A stretch of DNA of 64,000 nucleotides from NCBI RefSeq assembly GCF_004138325.1, contig NZ_SBLB01000002.1, forward strand, positions 720,294 through 784,293, read 5' to 3'. The notes under the pieces were generated by a model. It was not told the origin of the DNA and did no database searches. It saw nothing but the letters and a program-made list of their open reading frames with translations. The stretch is from Spirosoma sordidisoli (GTDB lineage: Bacteria; Bacteroidota; Bacteroidia; Cytophagales; Spirosomataceae). Below are positions 41,806-51,034 of the stretch, piece after piece. Both the position numbers and the translations under genes were made by a program. Numbering within the stretch: the stretch's first letter is position 1; every line of letters begins with the position of its first letter.

Positions 41806-43341
41806 ATGAAACGGCAAAAAACATACATACTGGCCCTCGTACTCTCGCTGGGGCTGTTTACGGGTTGCGACGACGGGTTCACCGAGCTCAACACCAACCG
41901 GGTCAATCCAACGTCGCTGGCGCCCTCGCTGGTGCTCAACAAAGCCATCATCAGCACCACCTACCTCGACGGGTTTGGTACGCTGGGGATGCTCACCTAC
42001 AACTTCGGGATTGTACAGCAGATCATCACGCCCTACGGTAGTTCGTTATCCGGGGCCAATTATGATCAGATCAATAACAGCAACACCCCCCTGGTCTGGA
42101 CCAATTTCTACCGCAATGTGCTGAAACAGCTCGTTGCGGTGCTCGACCAGACAAAAAGCGACCCGCTGCAGGTGAACACCTATAACGCAGCCCGCATCTG
42201 GAAGGCGTATGTGTTCATGATCCTGAGCGATACCTACGGCGACATTCCGTATTTCGAAGCCGGACAGGGCTACACGCAGGAGATCATCACGCCCAAGTAT
42301 GATGCCCAGCAGGTTATCTACAAGGATATTCTGAAGGAGCTGGACGAAGCGTCGGCTGCGCTGACCACGACCCAGGCCGCGGTTACGACCGATATTCTCT
42401 ACGGGGGCGACGTGGCCAAATGGAAGAAACTGGGCTATTCGTTCATGCTGCGGGCGGCCATGCGGCTCACCAAAGTCGATCCGGCAACGGCGCAGGCCTA
42501 CGTAGCCAAAGCCGTGGCGGGCGGGCTGTTCCAGTCCAACGCCGACAACTCCATTATCCGGCATACGGCCATTTACAACAACTACATTGCCAACCACCTG
42601 GCGGCCCGCGAAAAAACGAATTTTTACCTGGCCGCTCCGTTTGTCAACTACCTCAAAGACAATAACGACCCCCGGCTACCGGTCTTTGCCGTTCGTTATG
42701 TTGGAGCCAAAGGGGGGCAGGAGCAGGTAGCCGCGCGGGCCTCGTCGGACCCCAAAGTCCAGATCGGTATGCCGATGGGCTATAATGACGTCACGATTAC
42801 GTCTACGCTGGCGCAGAACGGGGTGGCCAGCCTCTGGGATTATTCGCAGGTAAATCTGAACACGGTGCTGAAGCTCGACGCGCCCGAGTTTCACATCACC
42901 TACGCGCAGGTACAGCTGCTGCTGGCCGAAGCCGCCGTTCGCGGGTGGGTAACGGGGTCGGCGGCCGACTATTTTGCGCGGGGTGTCCGGGCTAATCTGG
43001 AGCAGATGGCCTCGTACGGAGCCGCTATCCCCGAAGCGTCCATCAAAGCGTATCTGGATGCGCAGCCGCTGGATGCGGGCCGGGCGCTGGAGCAGATCAA
43101 CACCCAGTACTGGGTCGCTACCTTCCTCGACGGCAACGAGTCATTCGCCAATTTCCGGCGCAGCGGTTTCCCGGCGCTGAAGAAAAATCCTTATCCCGGC
43201 TCGGAAGTGAAAGGCGATTTTATCCGGCGGCTGCCCTATCCTGACAGCGAGATCGTTGTCAACTCGGGCAACCTCAACGAAGCCATTACCCGCCAGGGGC
43301 CTAACAACCTCGACACACGGGTATGGTGGGATAAAAAATAG
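41806..43341 (+). CDS. SusD/RagB-like nutrient-binding outer membrane lipoprotein (SusD-like_2)
   Basis: 511 residues. Lipobox LFTGCDDG at about residue 22. TPR-like SusD fold with IITPYGSSLSGANYDQINN, WTNFYRNVLKQLVAVLDQ, KAYVFMILSDTYGDIPYFEAGQG and LLLAEAAVRGWVTGSAADYFARGVRANLEQ, the pattern of the SusD-like_2 branch. It caps the SusC pore and binds the substrate. Starts 70 bases after the SusC stop. A hairpin at 43388-43411 lies between it and the next enzyme. Confidence 0.94.
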   Translation: MKRQKTYILALVLSLGLFTGCDDGFTELNTNRVNPTSLAPSLVLNKAIISTTYLDGFGTLGMLTYNFGIVQQIITPYGSSLSGANYDQINNSNTPLVWTNFYRNVLKQLVAVLDQTKSDPLQVNTYNAARIWKAYVFMILSDTYGDIPYFEAGQGYTQEIITPKYDAQQVIYKDILKELDEASAALTTTQAAVTTDILYGGDVAKWKKLGYSFMLRAAMRLTKVDPATAQAYVAKAVAGGLFQSNADNSIIRHTAIYNNYIANHLAAREKTNFYLAAPFVNYLKDNNDPRLPVFAVRYVGAKGGQEQVAARASSDPKVQIGMPMGYNDVTITSTLAQNGVASLWDYSQVNLNTVLKLDAPEFHITYAQVQLLLAEAAVRGWVTGSAADYFARGVRANLEQMASYGAAIPEASIKAYLDAQPLDAGRALEQINTQYWVATFLDGNESFANFRRSGFPALKKNPYPGSEVKGDFIRRLPYPDSEIVVNSGNLNEAITRQGPNNLDTRVWWDKK

Positions 43342-43387
43342 TCTTTTATTCCACATTCGATTTGCCGGCCGGCTTCGGCTTTCCGGT

Positions 43388-43411
43388 CCCCCGCCTGCCA
43401 ACAGGCGGGGG
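43388..43411. terminator. Hairpin between SusD and downstream enzyme genes
   Basis: CCCCCGCCTG at 43388-43397 pairs perfectly with CAGGCGGGGG at 43402-43411, loop of 4. No U-run follows, so it may attenuate or protect the mRNA rather than terminate. Confidence 0.55.
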
Positions 43412-43449
43412 ATTACTCCCAACAATCACCTAAACCTTAACAAACGTTC

Positions 43450-44805
43450 ATGAATACATTGGATCAACGTCGCCGGGACACGCTGAAAATGCTGGGGATG
43501 GGCTCTTCGGCCGGTTTGCTGGGGCTCTTCGGAGGCCCTTCTACTGCCGAAGCCCGCGAACAGAAACCGGTGGCCCGCTATGTAGTAGGGGCCGCGCCGG
43601 TAAAAATCAAAAGTGTAAAAGCCATCGCTACGGCTCCGCAGGGGTCGAACCTGATTGTAGTGAAAGTGGAAACGACGGAGCCGGGGCTGTATGGACTGGG
43701 TTGCGCTACGTTTACCCAGCGGGCCGCGGCCGTGGTCGTTGCCATCAACTCCTACCTGAATGATTTCTGCGTTGGTAAAGACGTCGATAACATCGAAGAC
43801 ATGTGGCAGGCGGCTTACGTCAGTTCCTACTGGCGAAACGGCCCTGTGCTCAACAACGCCCTCTCGGGGCTGGATCAGGCGCTGTGGGACATCAAGGGGA
43901 AACGCGCCGGTATGCCGGTCTACCAGCTGCTGGGCGGCAAGGTTCGGTTTGCCATTCCGTGCTATACCCATGCCGGTGGCAATACGCCCGAAGCAGCTGC
44001 CGAGAGCGTGACCAAATTCATGGAGCAGGGGTTCCGGTACATCCGGATTCAGCAGGGCGGCTACGGCGCGGTAGGCGCAACGGCCGACAAGCCCGATTTC
44101 AAAGCGGCCAACTTCGGGGGCGAAACCGACAACTACATGAACGAGCGACTGTACCTGAAGTCGGTTCCGAAAATGTTTGAGGTAGTGCGCAAGCGATGCG
44201 GAGACGAGGTCGAGCTGCTGCATGACATCCACGAGCGGGTACAGCCCATCGATGCCATCAACATGATCAAGCAGGTCGAAGAATACCGCCCGTTCTTTAT
44301 CGAAGACCCTTTCTCGCCCGAAAACATGAAGTGGTTTGCCAACCTGCGGCAGGCAACGTCGGTGCCGATCGCGATGGGCGAGCTGTTCAACAACATCAAC
44401 GAGTTCAAGGAGCCCATGGTGAACCAGTGGTTCGATTTCATCCGGATTCACGTCTCGCAGATCGGCGGAATTACCCCGGCCATGAAAGTAGCGCGGCTGG
44501 GCGAGTGGTTCAATATCCGAACCGCCTGGCACGGCCCGGGCGATGTGTCGCCGGTAGGGCATGCCGCCCATGCGCATATCGATCTGGCCGTCTGGAACTT
44601 CGGTATTCAGGAAGCCGTCCAGTTCTCCGACAAGATGAAAGAGGTTTTCAGCGGCTGCCCGACCATGAACAAAGGGTATATGTCGGTCAATGAGGTGCCG
44701 GGGCTGGGGGTGGATATCAACGAAAAAGAAGCCGCCAAATACCCCATCACGACCAAATCGAACTGGCAGGTCCGCAAAATGGACGGCACTATCATTCGCC
44801 CCTGA
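43450..44805 (+). CDS. Enolase-superfamily mannonate/gluconate dehydratase-like protein (ManD/RspA), Tat-exported
   Basis: 451 residues. An RRRDTLKMLGMGSSAGLLG signal contains the twin-arginine pattern. The barrel has the ManD/RspA hallmarks: SGLDQALWDIKGKRAGMPVYQLLGGK, a long insertion with GGYGAVGAT, LLHDIHERVQP (metal D and H), FFIEDPFSPEN (E), IAMGELFNN (E), and WHGPGDVSPVGHAAHAHID, the diagnostic motif of the family. ManD-type proteins dehydrate D-mannonate and/or D-gluconate; several members are inactive or slow, so the exact substrate is open. 26 bases before the DgoD-like gene. Confidence 0.9.
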   Translation: MNTLDQRRRDTLKMLGMGSSAGLLGLFGGPSTAEAREQKPVARYVVGAAPVKIKSVKAIATAPQGSNLIVVKVETTEPGLYGLGCATFTQRAAAVVVAINSYLNDFCVGKDVDNIEDMWQAAYVSSYWRNGPVLNNALSGLDQALWDIKGKRAGMPVYQLLGGKVRFAIPCYTHAGGNTPEAAAESVTKFMEQGFRYIRIQQGGYGAVGATADKPDFKAANFGGETDNYMNERLYLKSVPKMFEVVRKRCGDEVELLHDIHERVQPIDAINMIKQVEEYRPFFIEDPFSPENMKWFANLRQATSVPIAMGELFNNINEFKEPMVNQWFDFIRIHVSQIGGITPAMKVARLGEWFNIRTAWHGPGDVSPVGHAAHAHIDLAVWNFGIQEAVQFSDKMKEVFSGCPTMNKGYMSVNEVPGLGVDINEKEAAKYPITTKSNWQVRKMDGTIIRP

Positions 44806-44831
44806 TCACTCCGCAAACTCCCTGAACCTGT

Positions 44832-46079
44832 ATGAAATCATCCCCAAAAACCAATGCCGTTTCCCGTCGGTCGATTATCCAGTCGGTGCTGGGTGTGGCC
44901 GGCATGAGCACCATGGTCCTGCCCGAGCGGTCGTATGCCGCCAGCCCGCCCCCGTTCCAGGGCTACGGGAAAGTGAAAATTACCCGTTTGGAAACCTTTC
45001 TGGTAAAGCCCCGCTGGATCTTCCTCAAAGTACATACCGATGCCGGGGTGACCGGCCTGGGCGAGCCCCTGCTCGAAGGGCGCGCGCTGACCATCCAGAC
45101 GGCTATCAAAGAGATCGAGCCGTACCTGATCGGTAAAGATCCGCGGCAGGTCGTGCACCACTGGCAGGCCATTTACCGGCATGCGTTCTACCGGGGCGGG
45201 CCCATCCTGACCAGCGCGCTGAGTGGAATCGACCATGCGCTCTGGGATATCAAAGGCAAGCTGTTGAACGTGCCCGTCTACGAACTGCTCGGCGGACCCA
45301 CCCGCGACCGGGTTCGGGTATACGGCCGCGCCAGTACTCCCGACGATATGAAGAAGCGCAAGGCCGAGGGCTACACCGTTATCAAAACCGGCGTTGCCAA
45401 ACAGAACCCAGCCAACATTGTCGAGAACCCCAAATTCATCAAGTACGCGGTCGATAATTTTGCGTCGCTGCGCGAAGCCGGGGGCGACGATATGGACATC
45501 GCCATCGACTTTCACGGGTCCATCTCGCCCCAGCTGGCCAAGGTGCTGATCAAAGAACTGGAGCCGTTTAAGCCCATGTTCATCGAAGAACCCTGTCAGG
45601 CGCAGAATGTCGACACCATGGTCGATATTGCCCGCGGCACTCACCTGCCCATCGCTACCGGCGAGCGGATCTTTACAAAATGGGGCTTCCGTGAAATTCT
45701 GGAAAAAGGAGCGGCCAGTATCGTCCAGCCCGATTTGTGCCATGCCGGGGGCATCACCGAAGGGCGCATCATTGCAGGCATGGCCGAGGCTTATTACGTG
45801 CCCATAGCGCCCCACAACCCCATGGGCCCCATCTCGCTGGCAGTGGGCCTGAATCTGGCGGCCAGCGTGCCCAATTTTCTGGTGCAGGAGCAGGTCACGC
45901 TGGGTGAAGGTTATCTGAAAAATCCCTTCAAACTGCAAAAAGACGGCACCGTCATGATTCCGCAGGGGCCGGGGCTGGGAATCGAACTGGACGAAGCCCA
46001 GCTGAAAGACAAAATAGGCCACGACTGGAAAAACCCCGAAACGTATAATGCCCTCGACGGGTCGGTTGTCGACTGGTGA
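44832..46079 (+). CDS. dgoD: D-galactonate dehydratase-like enolase-superfamily protein (DgoD), Tat-exported
   Basis: 415 residues. Signal with SRRSIIQSVLGVAG. The core reads as DgoD: KITRLETFLVKPRWIFLKV at the start of the fold, VVHHWQAIYRHAFYRGGPIL, SALSGIDHALWDIKGKLLNVPVYELLGG, RVRVYGRAS, DFHG (D and H), MFIEEPCQ (E), ATGERIF (E), IVQPDLCHAGGI, and APHNPMGPI with the catalytic histidine. DgoD removes water from D-galactonate to give 2-keto-3-deoxy-D-galactonate. The extra N-terminal signal is not present in E. coli DgoD. The stop overlaps the next gene. Confidence 0.9.
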   Translation: MKSSPKTNAVSRRSIIQSVLGVAGMSTMVLPERSYAASPPPFQGYGKVKITRLETFLVKPRWIFLKVHTDAGVTGLGEPLLEGRALTIQTAIKEIEPYLIGKDPRQVVHHWQAIYRHAFYRGGPILTSALSGIDHALWDIKGKLLNVPVYELLGGPTRDRVRVYGRASTPDDMKKRKAEGYTVIKTGVAKQNPANIVENPKFIKYAVDNFASLREAGGDDMDIAIDFHGSISPQLAKVLIKELEPFKPMFIEEPCQAQNVDTMVDIARGTHLPIATGERIFTKWGFREILEKGAASIVQPDLCHAGGITEGRIIAGMAEAYYVPIAPHNPMGPISLAVGLNLAASVPNFLVQEQVTLGEGYLKNPFKLQKDGTVMIPQGPGLGIELDEAQLKDKIGHDWKNPETYNALDGSVVDW

Positions 46080-47074
46080 TGATGAGACCAACTGCTTTTG
46101 CGAAAATTACGGTACTGGCTGGCGGCCTGCTGGTGCTGGGCATCGGCGCCCGCATTCCCGACGATGCGCCCCAGGTGCCCATCTCGAACGGCATCATTCG
46201 GGCGTCGCTGTACCTGCCCGATACGGCCCGGGGCTACTACCGGGGTACCCGCTTCGACTGGTCGGGGGCGTTCGGGTACCTCGACTACAAAGGCCACCGG
46301 TTCGTGGAGCCGTGGTACGATGCCTATGACCCCAAAACCCACGACGCCATCAACGGGCCAGTGGAGGAGTTTACCCCACTGGGTTTTACCGAGGCCGAAC
46401 CGGGGGCGACGTTCGTTAAAATCGGGGTAGGGGCCCTTCGCAGGCCCGACGCCAAAGCGTACTCGTTTGCTACGTACTACGACGTGGTCGACTACGGAAA
46501 GCGGAGCGTCAGGACCTATGCCGACCGGGTGGTTTTCCGGCACGAGCTGACCGACGCTGCCGGCTACGGCTATCAGTACACCAAAACAGTCCGGCTCACC
46601 AGAGGTAAGCCGGAACTGGTGCTGGAGCATAGCCTGAAAAACACCGGACCACGGCGGATCGAAACCAGCGTCTATAACCACAACTTTTTCGTGATCGACA
46701 AACAGCCGACGGGGCCGGGGGTGGAAATCCGTTTCCCGTTTGCGGTGACGGCCGAAGGCAAAGGGTTTGGCAGTGCCATTCTGGCGCAGGGGAACCGGCT
46801 GGTTTACGCCCGCCCGCTCGAAAAACGGGAGCAGGTGTTCAGCGCCGGGTTGCAGGGGTTCGGCCCGTCGGCAGGCGACTACGACGTTCGGATCGAGAAT
46901 CGGAAAACGGGCGCGTCGGTGCGGATGACCGCCGACCAGCCGCTGGAGAAACTGGTGTTCTGGGCCTGCGCCACTACGTCCTGCCCCGAACCCTACATCC
47001 GCCTGCGGGCCGAACCCGGCCAGGACGTGACGTGGAAAATAACCTACACGTTTTATGAGAACCCAGTCCCATGA
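46079..47074 (+). CDS. Secreted mutarotase-like (aldose-1-epimerase fold) protein
   Basis: 331 residues from the ATG at 46079, which overlaps the DgoD stop (ATGA). A weak signal peptide (ITVLAGGLLVLGIG). The rest is a beta-sandwich with IPISNGIIRASLYLPDTARGYYRGTRFDWSG, VEPWYDAYDPKTHDAINGPVEEF, LVLEHSLKNTGPRRIETSVYNHNFFVID, like galactose-mutarotase/glycoside-hydrolase supersandwich proteins. The NHN and H residues there could play the mutarotase role. The gene directly precedes the PQQ dehydrogenase (4-base overlap), so feeding an anomer to it is plausible but not shown. Confidence 0.7.
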   Translation: MMRPTAFAKITVLAGGLLVLGIGARIPDDAPQVPISNGIIRASLYLPDTARGYYRGTRFDWSGAFGYLDYKGHRFVEPWYDAYDPKTHDAINGPVEEFTPLGFTEAEPGATFVKIGVGALRRPDAKAYSFATYYDVVDYGKRSVRTYADRVVFRHELTDAAGYGYQYTKTVRLTRGKPELVLEHSLKNTGPRRIETSVYNHNFFVIDKQPTGPGVEIRFPFAVTAEGKGFGSAILAQGNRLVYARPLEKREQVFSAGLQGFGPSAGDYDVRIENRKTGASVRMTADQPLEKLVFWACATTSCPEPYIRLRAEPGQDVTWKITYTFYENPVP

Positions 47075-49308
47075 AACTAGTCAATACCCTTTTTATCGGT
47101 TGTGTGCTGCTCTTGTCCGGCAGTATGCGGGTAAGCGACACCCAGCGGACTGCCGACCCACCGGCCGGGGCAGACTGGCCCGCCTATGGAGGAAACAAAG
47201 CCGGTAACCGGTATTCTCCCCTGGCGCAGATCAATACCCGTACGGTGAAGCAACTGCAACTGGCCTGGACGTTCGACACGGGCGAAAATAACAACCCGGC
47301 CGAGCGGGGGATGGACATCCAGTGCCAGCCGATTGTGGTGAACGGCATCCTGTACGGAACGACCCCGCGGATGAAACTCTTTGCCGTCGATGCTGCTACG
47401 GGGCAGAAGCGCTGGCTTTTCGATCCATTTGCCAACCCGGAAAAGAAACCCCAGTTTCATCCGCTCCGTGGGGTTGTCTATTGGGCCGACGGAGCCGATC
47501 AGCGGATTCTGTACTCGGTGGGCTCGTCGCTGTACGCTATCAACGCGCAGACGGGAGCCCCCATCCCCAATTTCGGTACCAACGGGATCGTAGACCTGCA
47601 CGACGGGGTGGGCGACCGGGAAACGCTGGGTCATGACCTGCAGAACCTGTCGGTCCGGGCCACGACCCCCGGGGTTATTTATCAGGATCTGCTGGTGATG
47701 GGGTCGGGGGTGTCAGAAGGGGGCGATGCTGCGCCGGGTACGATCCGGGCCTACAATGTCCGAACGGGGAAGCTGACCTGGGCCTTCCATACCGTTCCGC
47801 TGCCGGGCGAGTATGGCTACGAAACCTGGCCAAAAGATGCCTACCGTAAACTAGGCGGTGCCAACTGCTGGGCAGGTATGGTTGTCGATGACAAACGGGG
47901 CATTGTCTATGCCGGCACCGGTTCGCCCTCGGTCGATTTTTACGGGGGCGCGCGGGCCGGTCAGAATCTGTTTGCCAACTGCATACTGGCCCTGAACGCC
48001 CGGACCGGCGAACGGATCTGGCATTTTCAGACTATTCATCACGATCTCTGGGACCGCGACCTGCCCTGTCCGCCCAACCTGCTCACCGTCCGGCAGAACG
48101 GTCGGCTTGTCGATGCGGTGGCGCAGGCTACGAAAGATGGCTATGTCTTCGTGCTGGACCGGGAAACGGGCAAACCCCTGTTTCCGGTGAAGGAAGTACC
48201 GGTACCTACCGCACCCGCTTTGCCCGGTGAGCAGCCCTGGCCCACGCAGCCCGTGCCGACAAAACCTGCGCCCTTTGCGCTTCAGGACGTAACCGAGGCC
48301 ACGCTGACCAATCGCACGCCCGCAGCCCGTGCCTATGTGCTGGAGCGCTTCCGGAACAGCCGGCGGGGTAGCAAATACATGCCACCCAGCGAAGAAGGGT
48401 CGTTGTTTCTGGGGTTCGGGGGCGGTGCCGAATGGGGCGGTACTGCGGCTGACCCGGATGGCGTGCTCTACGTCAATGGAAACAATATGCTCTGGTGGCT
48501 TAAGATGCGCGACAGCCGAATCCAGCCAGCTGGCGTGGCCGTGGGCCGGGGCGCATCACTGTTCAACAACAACTGTTCGGTGTGCCACGGTCTGGGCGGG
48601 AAGAGTAAGGCATCGACCACGACGGCCCAGGCTTATCCCGACCTGACTGAGGTAGGCAAACGGCTCGACAAACAACAGATTCTTGAGCTGCTGGCTTCGG
48701 GCCGGGGGCGCATGCCCTCGTTTCAGCACATACCCCGGGAAGACCGGGAGGCTATCGTGCAGTTTCTGCTGAATCTGAACGCCAAACCCGCCCTGACGGC
48801 TTCGGCTGCGGTCGACGTCCATGCCGTGGCGGCACCGGCGAGTCCGGTTGGGGGCCGTGATTTCCCGTACGTGCCTCCCTACCTGAACAACGGAACCACC
48901 CAGTTTCGGGATCAGGACAACTACCCGGCGGTTAAACCACCCTGGGGTACGCTGAACGCGATCGACCTCAACACGGGCGAGTACCGCTGGAAGGTAACGC
49001 TGGGTGAGTATCCCGAGCTGACCCGCCAGGGCATTGCCCCGACCGGTACTGAAAACCACGGTGGACCGCTCGTGACGGCGGGTGGCCTGCTGTTTATCGC
49101 GGCTACCTACGACGAAAACCTCCGGGCCTTTGACAAACAGACCGGTCGTGTGCTGTGGCGCTACCGGCTACCGGCGGGCGGCTTCGCAACCCCCATCACC
49201 TACCAGATCAACGGTCGGCAGTACGTGGCGATTGCTGCTGGCGGAACCCGGTACGGATTGAAGTCGGGGGGCTCGTATGTGGCTTTCGCGCTACCGAAGC
49301 GTCCATGA
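47071..49308 (+). CDS. PQQ-dependent aldose dehydrogenase with inserted cytochrome c domain
   Basis: 745 residues, signal peptide at 1-20. Beta-propeller of the quinoprotein glucose/alcohol dehydrogenase type: DWPAYGGNKAGNRYSPLAQIN, LGHDLQNLSVRATTPGVIYQDLLVMGS, WHFQTIHHDLWDRDLPCPPNL, TKDGYVFVLDRETGKPLF, and the final GATTYDENLRAFD-like IAATYDENLRAFDKQTG and PITYQINGRQYVAIAAGG. A c-type cytochrome is inserted at about residues 490-575 with heme motif CSVCHG (C502, C505, H506) and the axial Met in GRGRMPSF. Oxidises an aldose to its lactone/acid in the periplasm and passes electrons to a membrane acceptor. Overlaps the mutarotase-like gene by 4 bases. Confidence 0.9.
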   Translation: MKLVNTLFIGCVLLLSGSMRVSDTQRTADPPAGADWPAYGGNKAGNRYSPLAQINTRTVKQLQLAWTFDTGENNNPAERGMDIQCQPIVVNGILYGTTPRMKLFAVDAATGQKRWLFDPFANPEKKPQFHPLRGVVYWADGADQRILYSVGSSLYAINAQTGAPIPNFGTNGIVDLHDGVGDRETLGHDLQNLSVRATTPGVIYQDLLVMGSGVSEGGDAAPGTIRAYNVRTGKLTWAFHTVPLPGEYGYETWPKDAYRKLGGANCWAGMVVDDKRGIVYAGTGSPSVDFYGGARAGQNLFANCILALNARTGERIWHFQTIHHDLWDRDLPCPPNLLTVRQNGRLVDAVAQATKDGYVFVLDRETGKPLFPVKEVPVPTAPALPGEQPWPTQPVPTKPAPFALQDVTEATLTNRTPAARAYVLERFRNSRRGSKYMPPSEEGSLFLGFGGGAEWGGTAADPDGVLYVNGNNMLWWLKMRDSRIQPAGVAVGRGASLFNNNCSVCHGLGGKSKASTTTAQAYPDLTEVGKRLDKQQILELLASGRGRMPSFQHIPREDREAIVQFLLNLNAKPALTASAAVDVHAVAAPASPVGGRDFPYVPPYLNNGTTQFRDQDNYPAVKPPWGTLNAIDLNTGEYRWKVTLGEYPELTRQGIAPTGTENHGGPLVTAGGLLFIAATYDENLRAFDKQTGRVLWRYRLPAGGFATPITYQINGRQYVAIAAGGTRYGLKSGGSYVAFALPKRP

Positions 49309-49355
49309 CCCGAAGAATAGCCGGCATTCATTCAGTACTCTCAACAACTCGCCTG

Positions 49356-50366
49356 ATGTCAAATTATCTCCTGTGTTGTGATTGGGGAACCTCGTTTTTT
49401 CGGTTACAACTGCTGCGGTATAGCGATGATCAATGTGTCGGTGAACTCATAGCCAGAGAGGGCATAGCCGGGACGTTTGACGCCTGGCGCAAAACCGGGG
49501 CGATCAACGGCCTGACCAGAGAACATTTCTTTCGCCGGCAGCTCCGGCAGCAGATTCAGGTGCTGGCTCAGCAGGTATCGGTCGATCTGACGAAGGTACC
49601 CCTTGTCATATCGGGCATGGCGTCATCATCGATCGGTATGGAAGAGGTGCCCTACGCGACCCTGCCGTTTGCGCTTGACGGTAGTCAGGCCAGTGTGCGG
49701 TATTACGAGGCTCAACCCGATTTTCCGCATGAGATGCTGCTGATATCGGGCGTGAGGAGCCAGCAGGACGTGATGCGGGGCGAAGAAACGCAGCTGATTG
49801 GGCTCATTGCGCTCCTCAGCCAGGCCGGCGTCGGGACTACCGAAGCTATCTTCGTCTTTCCCGGTACCCACTCCAAACACCTGTACGTGCAGAACGGGCG
49901 ACTGCTGAATTTCACGACCTACATGACCGGCGAGCTGTTCGACCTGATGGCGCATCAGAGTTTGTTGCGGGAGTCCGTTGAGGTGAGCAGCCTGACGACC
50001 TTTTCGGCGTCCAACAAATCGGCGTTCCGGCGCGGGGTTCGACAGGCAACTACGTCCGGGCTGCTGAACGGGTTGTTCACGACCCGAACCAATCAGCTGT
50101 TCGAGACGCTCACCAAAAGTCAGAACGCGTTCTACCTGAGCGGGCTGATTATTGGGGCTGAACTGTATCCGCTGCTCACCCAAACCGACTGGCCGCTGGT
50201 CATTTGCAGTGGCAGCCGGCTAACCGCTTTCTACGAGCTGGCCATCGATGAACTCACCCTCTCGGCCCGTACCACCATTCTGCCGGCCGAATTAATTGAC
50301 AAAGCCGCCAGCAAGGGGCAGATGCTCCTGTTCCGGAATCAGACTGTAAAAGAAACGACCCGATGA
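49356..50366 (+). CDS. dgoK: 2-dehydro-3-deoxygalactonokinase (DgoK)
   Basis: 336 residues from the ATG at 49356 (MSNYLLCCDWGTSFFRLQLL), where the family begins; a start at 49305 would overlap the dehydrogenase by 4 bases and remains possible. CDWGTS is the ATPase phosphate-1 motif, then ISGMASSSIGMEEVPYATLPF, ISGVRSQQDVMRGEETQLIGL and FPGTHSKHLYVQNGRLLNFTTYMTGELFDLMAHQSLL, all DgoK signatures. Phosphorylates 2-keto-3-deoxy-galactonate at C6. Cytoplasmic, coupled to the aldolase by a 4-base overlap. Confidence 0.93.
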   Translation: MSNYLLCCDWGTSFFRLQLLRYSDDQCVGELIAREGIAGTFDAWRKTGAINGLTREHFFRRQLRQQIQVLAQQVSVDLTKVPLVISGMASSSIGMEEVPYATLPFALDGSQASVRYYEAQPDFPHEMLLISGVRSQQDVMRGEETQLIGLIALLSQAGVGTTEAIFVFPGTHSKHLYVQNGRLLNFTTYMTGELFDLMAHQSLLRESVEVSSLTTFSASNKSAFRRGVRQATTSGLLNGLFTTRTNQLFETLTKSQNAFYLSGLIIGAELYPLLTQTDWPLVICSGSRLTAFYELAIDELTLSARTTILPAELIDKAASKGQMLLFRNQTVKETTR

Positions 50367-51007
50367 CTACTTCCGCTTTTTCCTGGACACGATTTGACCA
50401 GGCTCCTCTCGTAGGCATAATCCGAAACGTGTCTGCCGACGATGTGGCGCAGGTGTTGCCCGTTTACCGGGACGCCGGCCTGACAACCATCGAAATTACG
50501 CTCAACACCCCCGGCGCCGAAGATATGATCCGGCAGGCTGTTGAGCAGTACGGAACGGACCTGAACATAGGGGCCGGTACCGTGTGCACGGCTGAGGAGC
50601 TGGAAAAAGCGCTGGCAGCCGGTGCCCGGTTCATCGTAACCCCCATCATCGACGAAGCGGTGATCCGGCGCTGTACCGAGCGGGGTGTTCCCATTTTTCC
50701 GGGGGCGTTTACCCCCTCGGAAGTATACAAAGCCTGGACCCTGGGGGCATCGATGGTGAAGGTGTTTCCGACAACCACGCTCGGTCCTGCCTACATCAGC
50801 GATCTGAAAGGCCCCCTGCCGCAGATCAAACTATTGCCCACGGGGGGCGTCAACCTGGCTAACCTGGATCAGTTCTTCCGGGCCGGCGCCAGTGGAGTAG
50901 GCGTGGGCAGCCACCTCTTCGATAAAACGCTCATCCGGGATAAGCAGTGGTCGTTGCTGAAGACCCACTTCCAGACGTTTCTGCACAAGCTGCCCCACAC
51001 TGTCTGA
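50363..51007 (+). CDS. dgoA: 2-dehydro-3-deoxy-6-phosphogalactonate aldolase (KDPG/KDPGal aldolase)
   Basis: 214 residues. APLVGIIRNVSADDVAQVLPVYRDAGLTTIEITLNTPGAEDMI starts the TIM barrel with the conserved glutamate in IEITL. GAGTVCTAEELEKALAAGARFIVTP follows, and the Schiff-base lysine is in SMVKVFPTTTLGPAYISDLKGPLPQIKLLPTGGV. Splits the phosphorylated keto-deoxy acid into pyruvate and glyceraldehyde-3-phosphate. Overlaps dgoK by 4 bases. The family also includes KDPG aldolases; the assignment to galactonate rests on the neighbouring dgoK and dgoD. Confidence 0.92.
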   Translation: MTTSAFSWTRFDQAPLVGIIRNVSADDVAQVLPVYRDAGLTTIEITLNTPGAEDMIRQAVEQYGTDLNIGAGTVCTAEELEKALAAGARFIVTPIIDEAVIRRCTERGVPIFPGAFTPSEVYKAWTLGASMVKVFPTTTLGPAYISDLKGPLPQIKLLPTGGVNLANLDQFFRAGASGVGVGSHLFDKTLIRDKQWSLLKTHFQTFLHKLPHTV

Positions 51008-51034
51008 TCCGATACCGTCCTAACCCTTATTCCT

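Noticed and set aside
44838..46091. 417-codon reverse frame over the DgoD-like gene
   Set aside because: Shadow frame; the plus strand carries all catalytic motifs.
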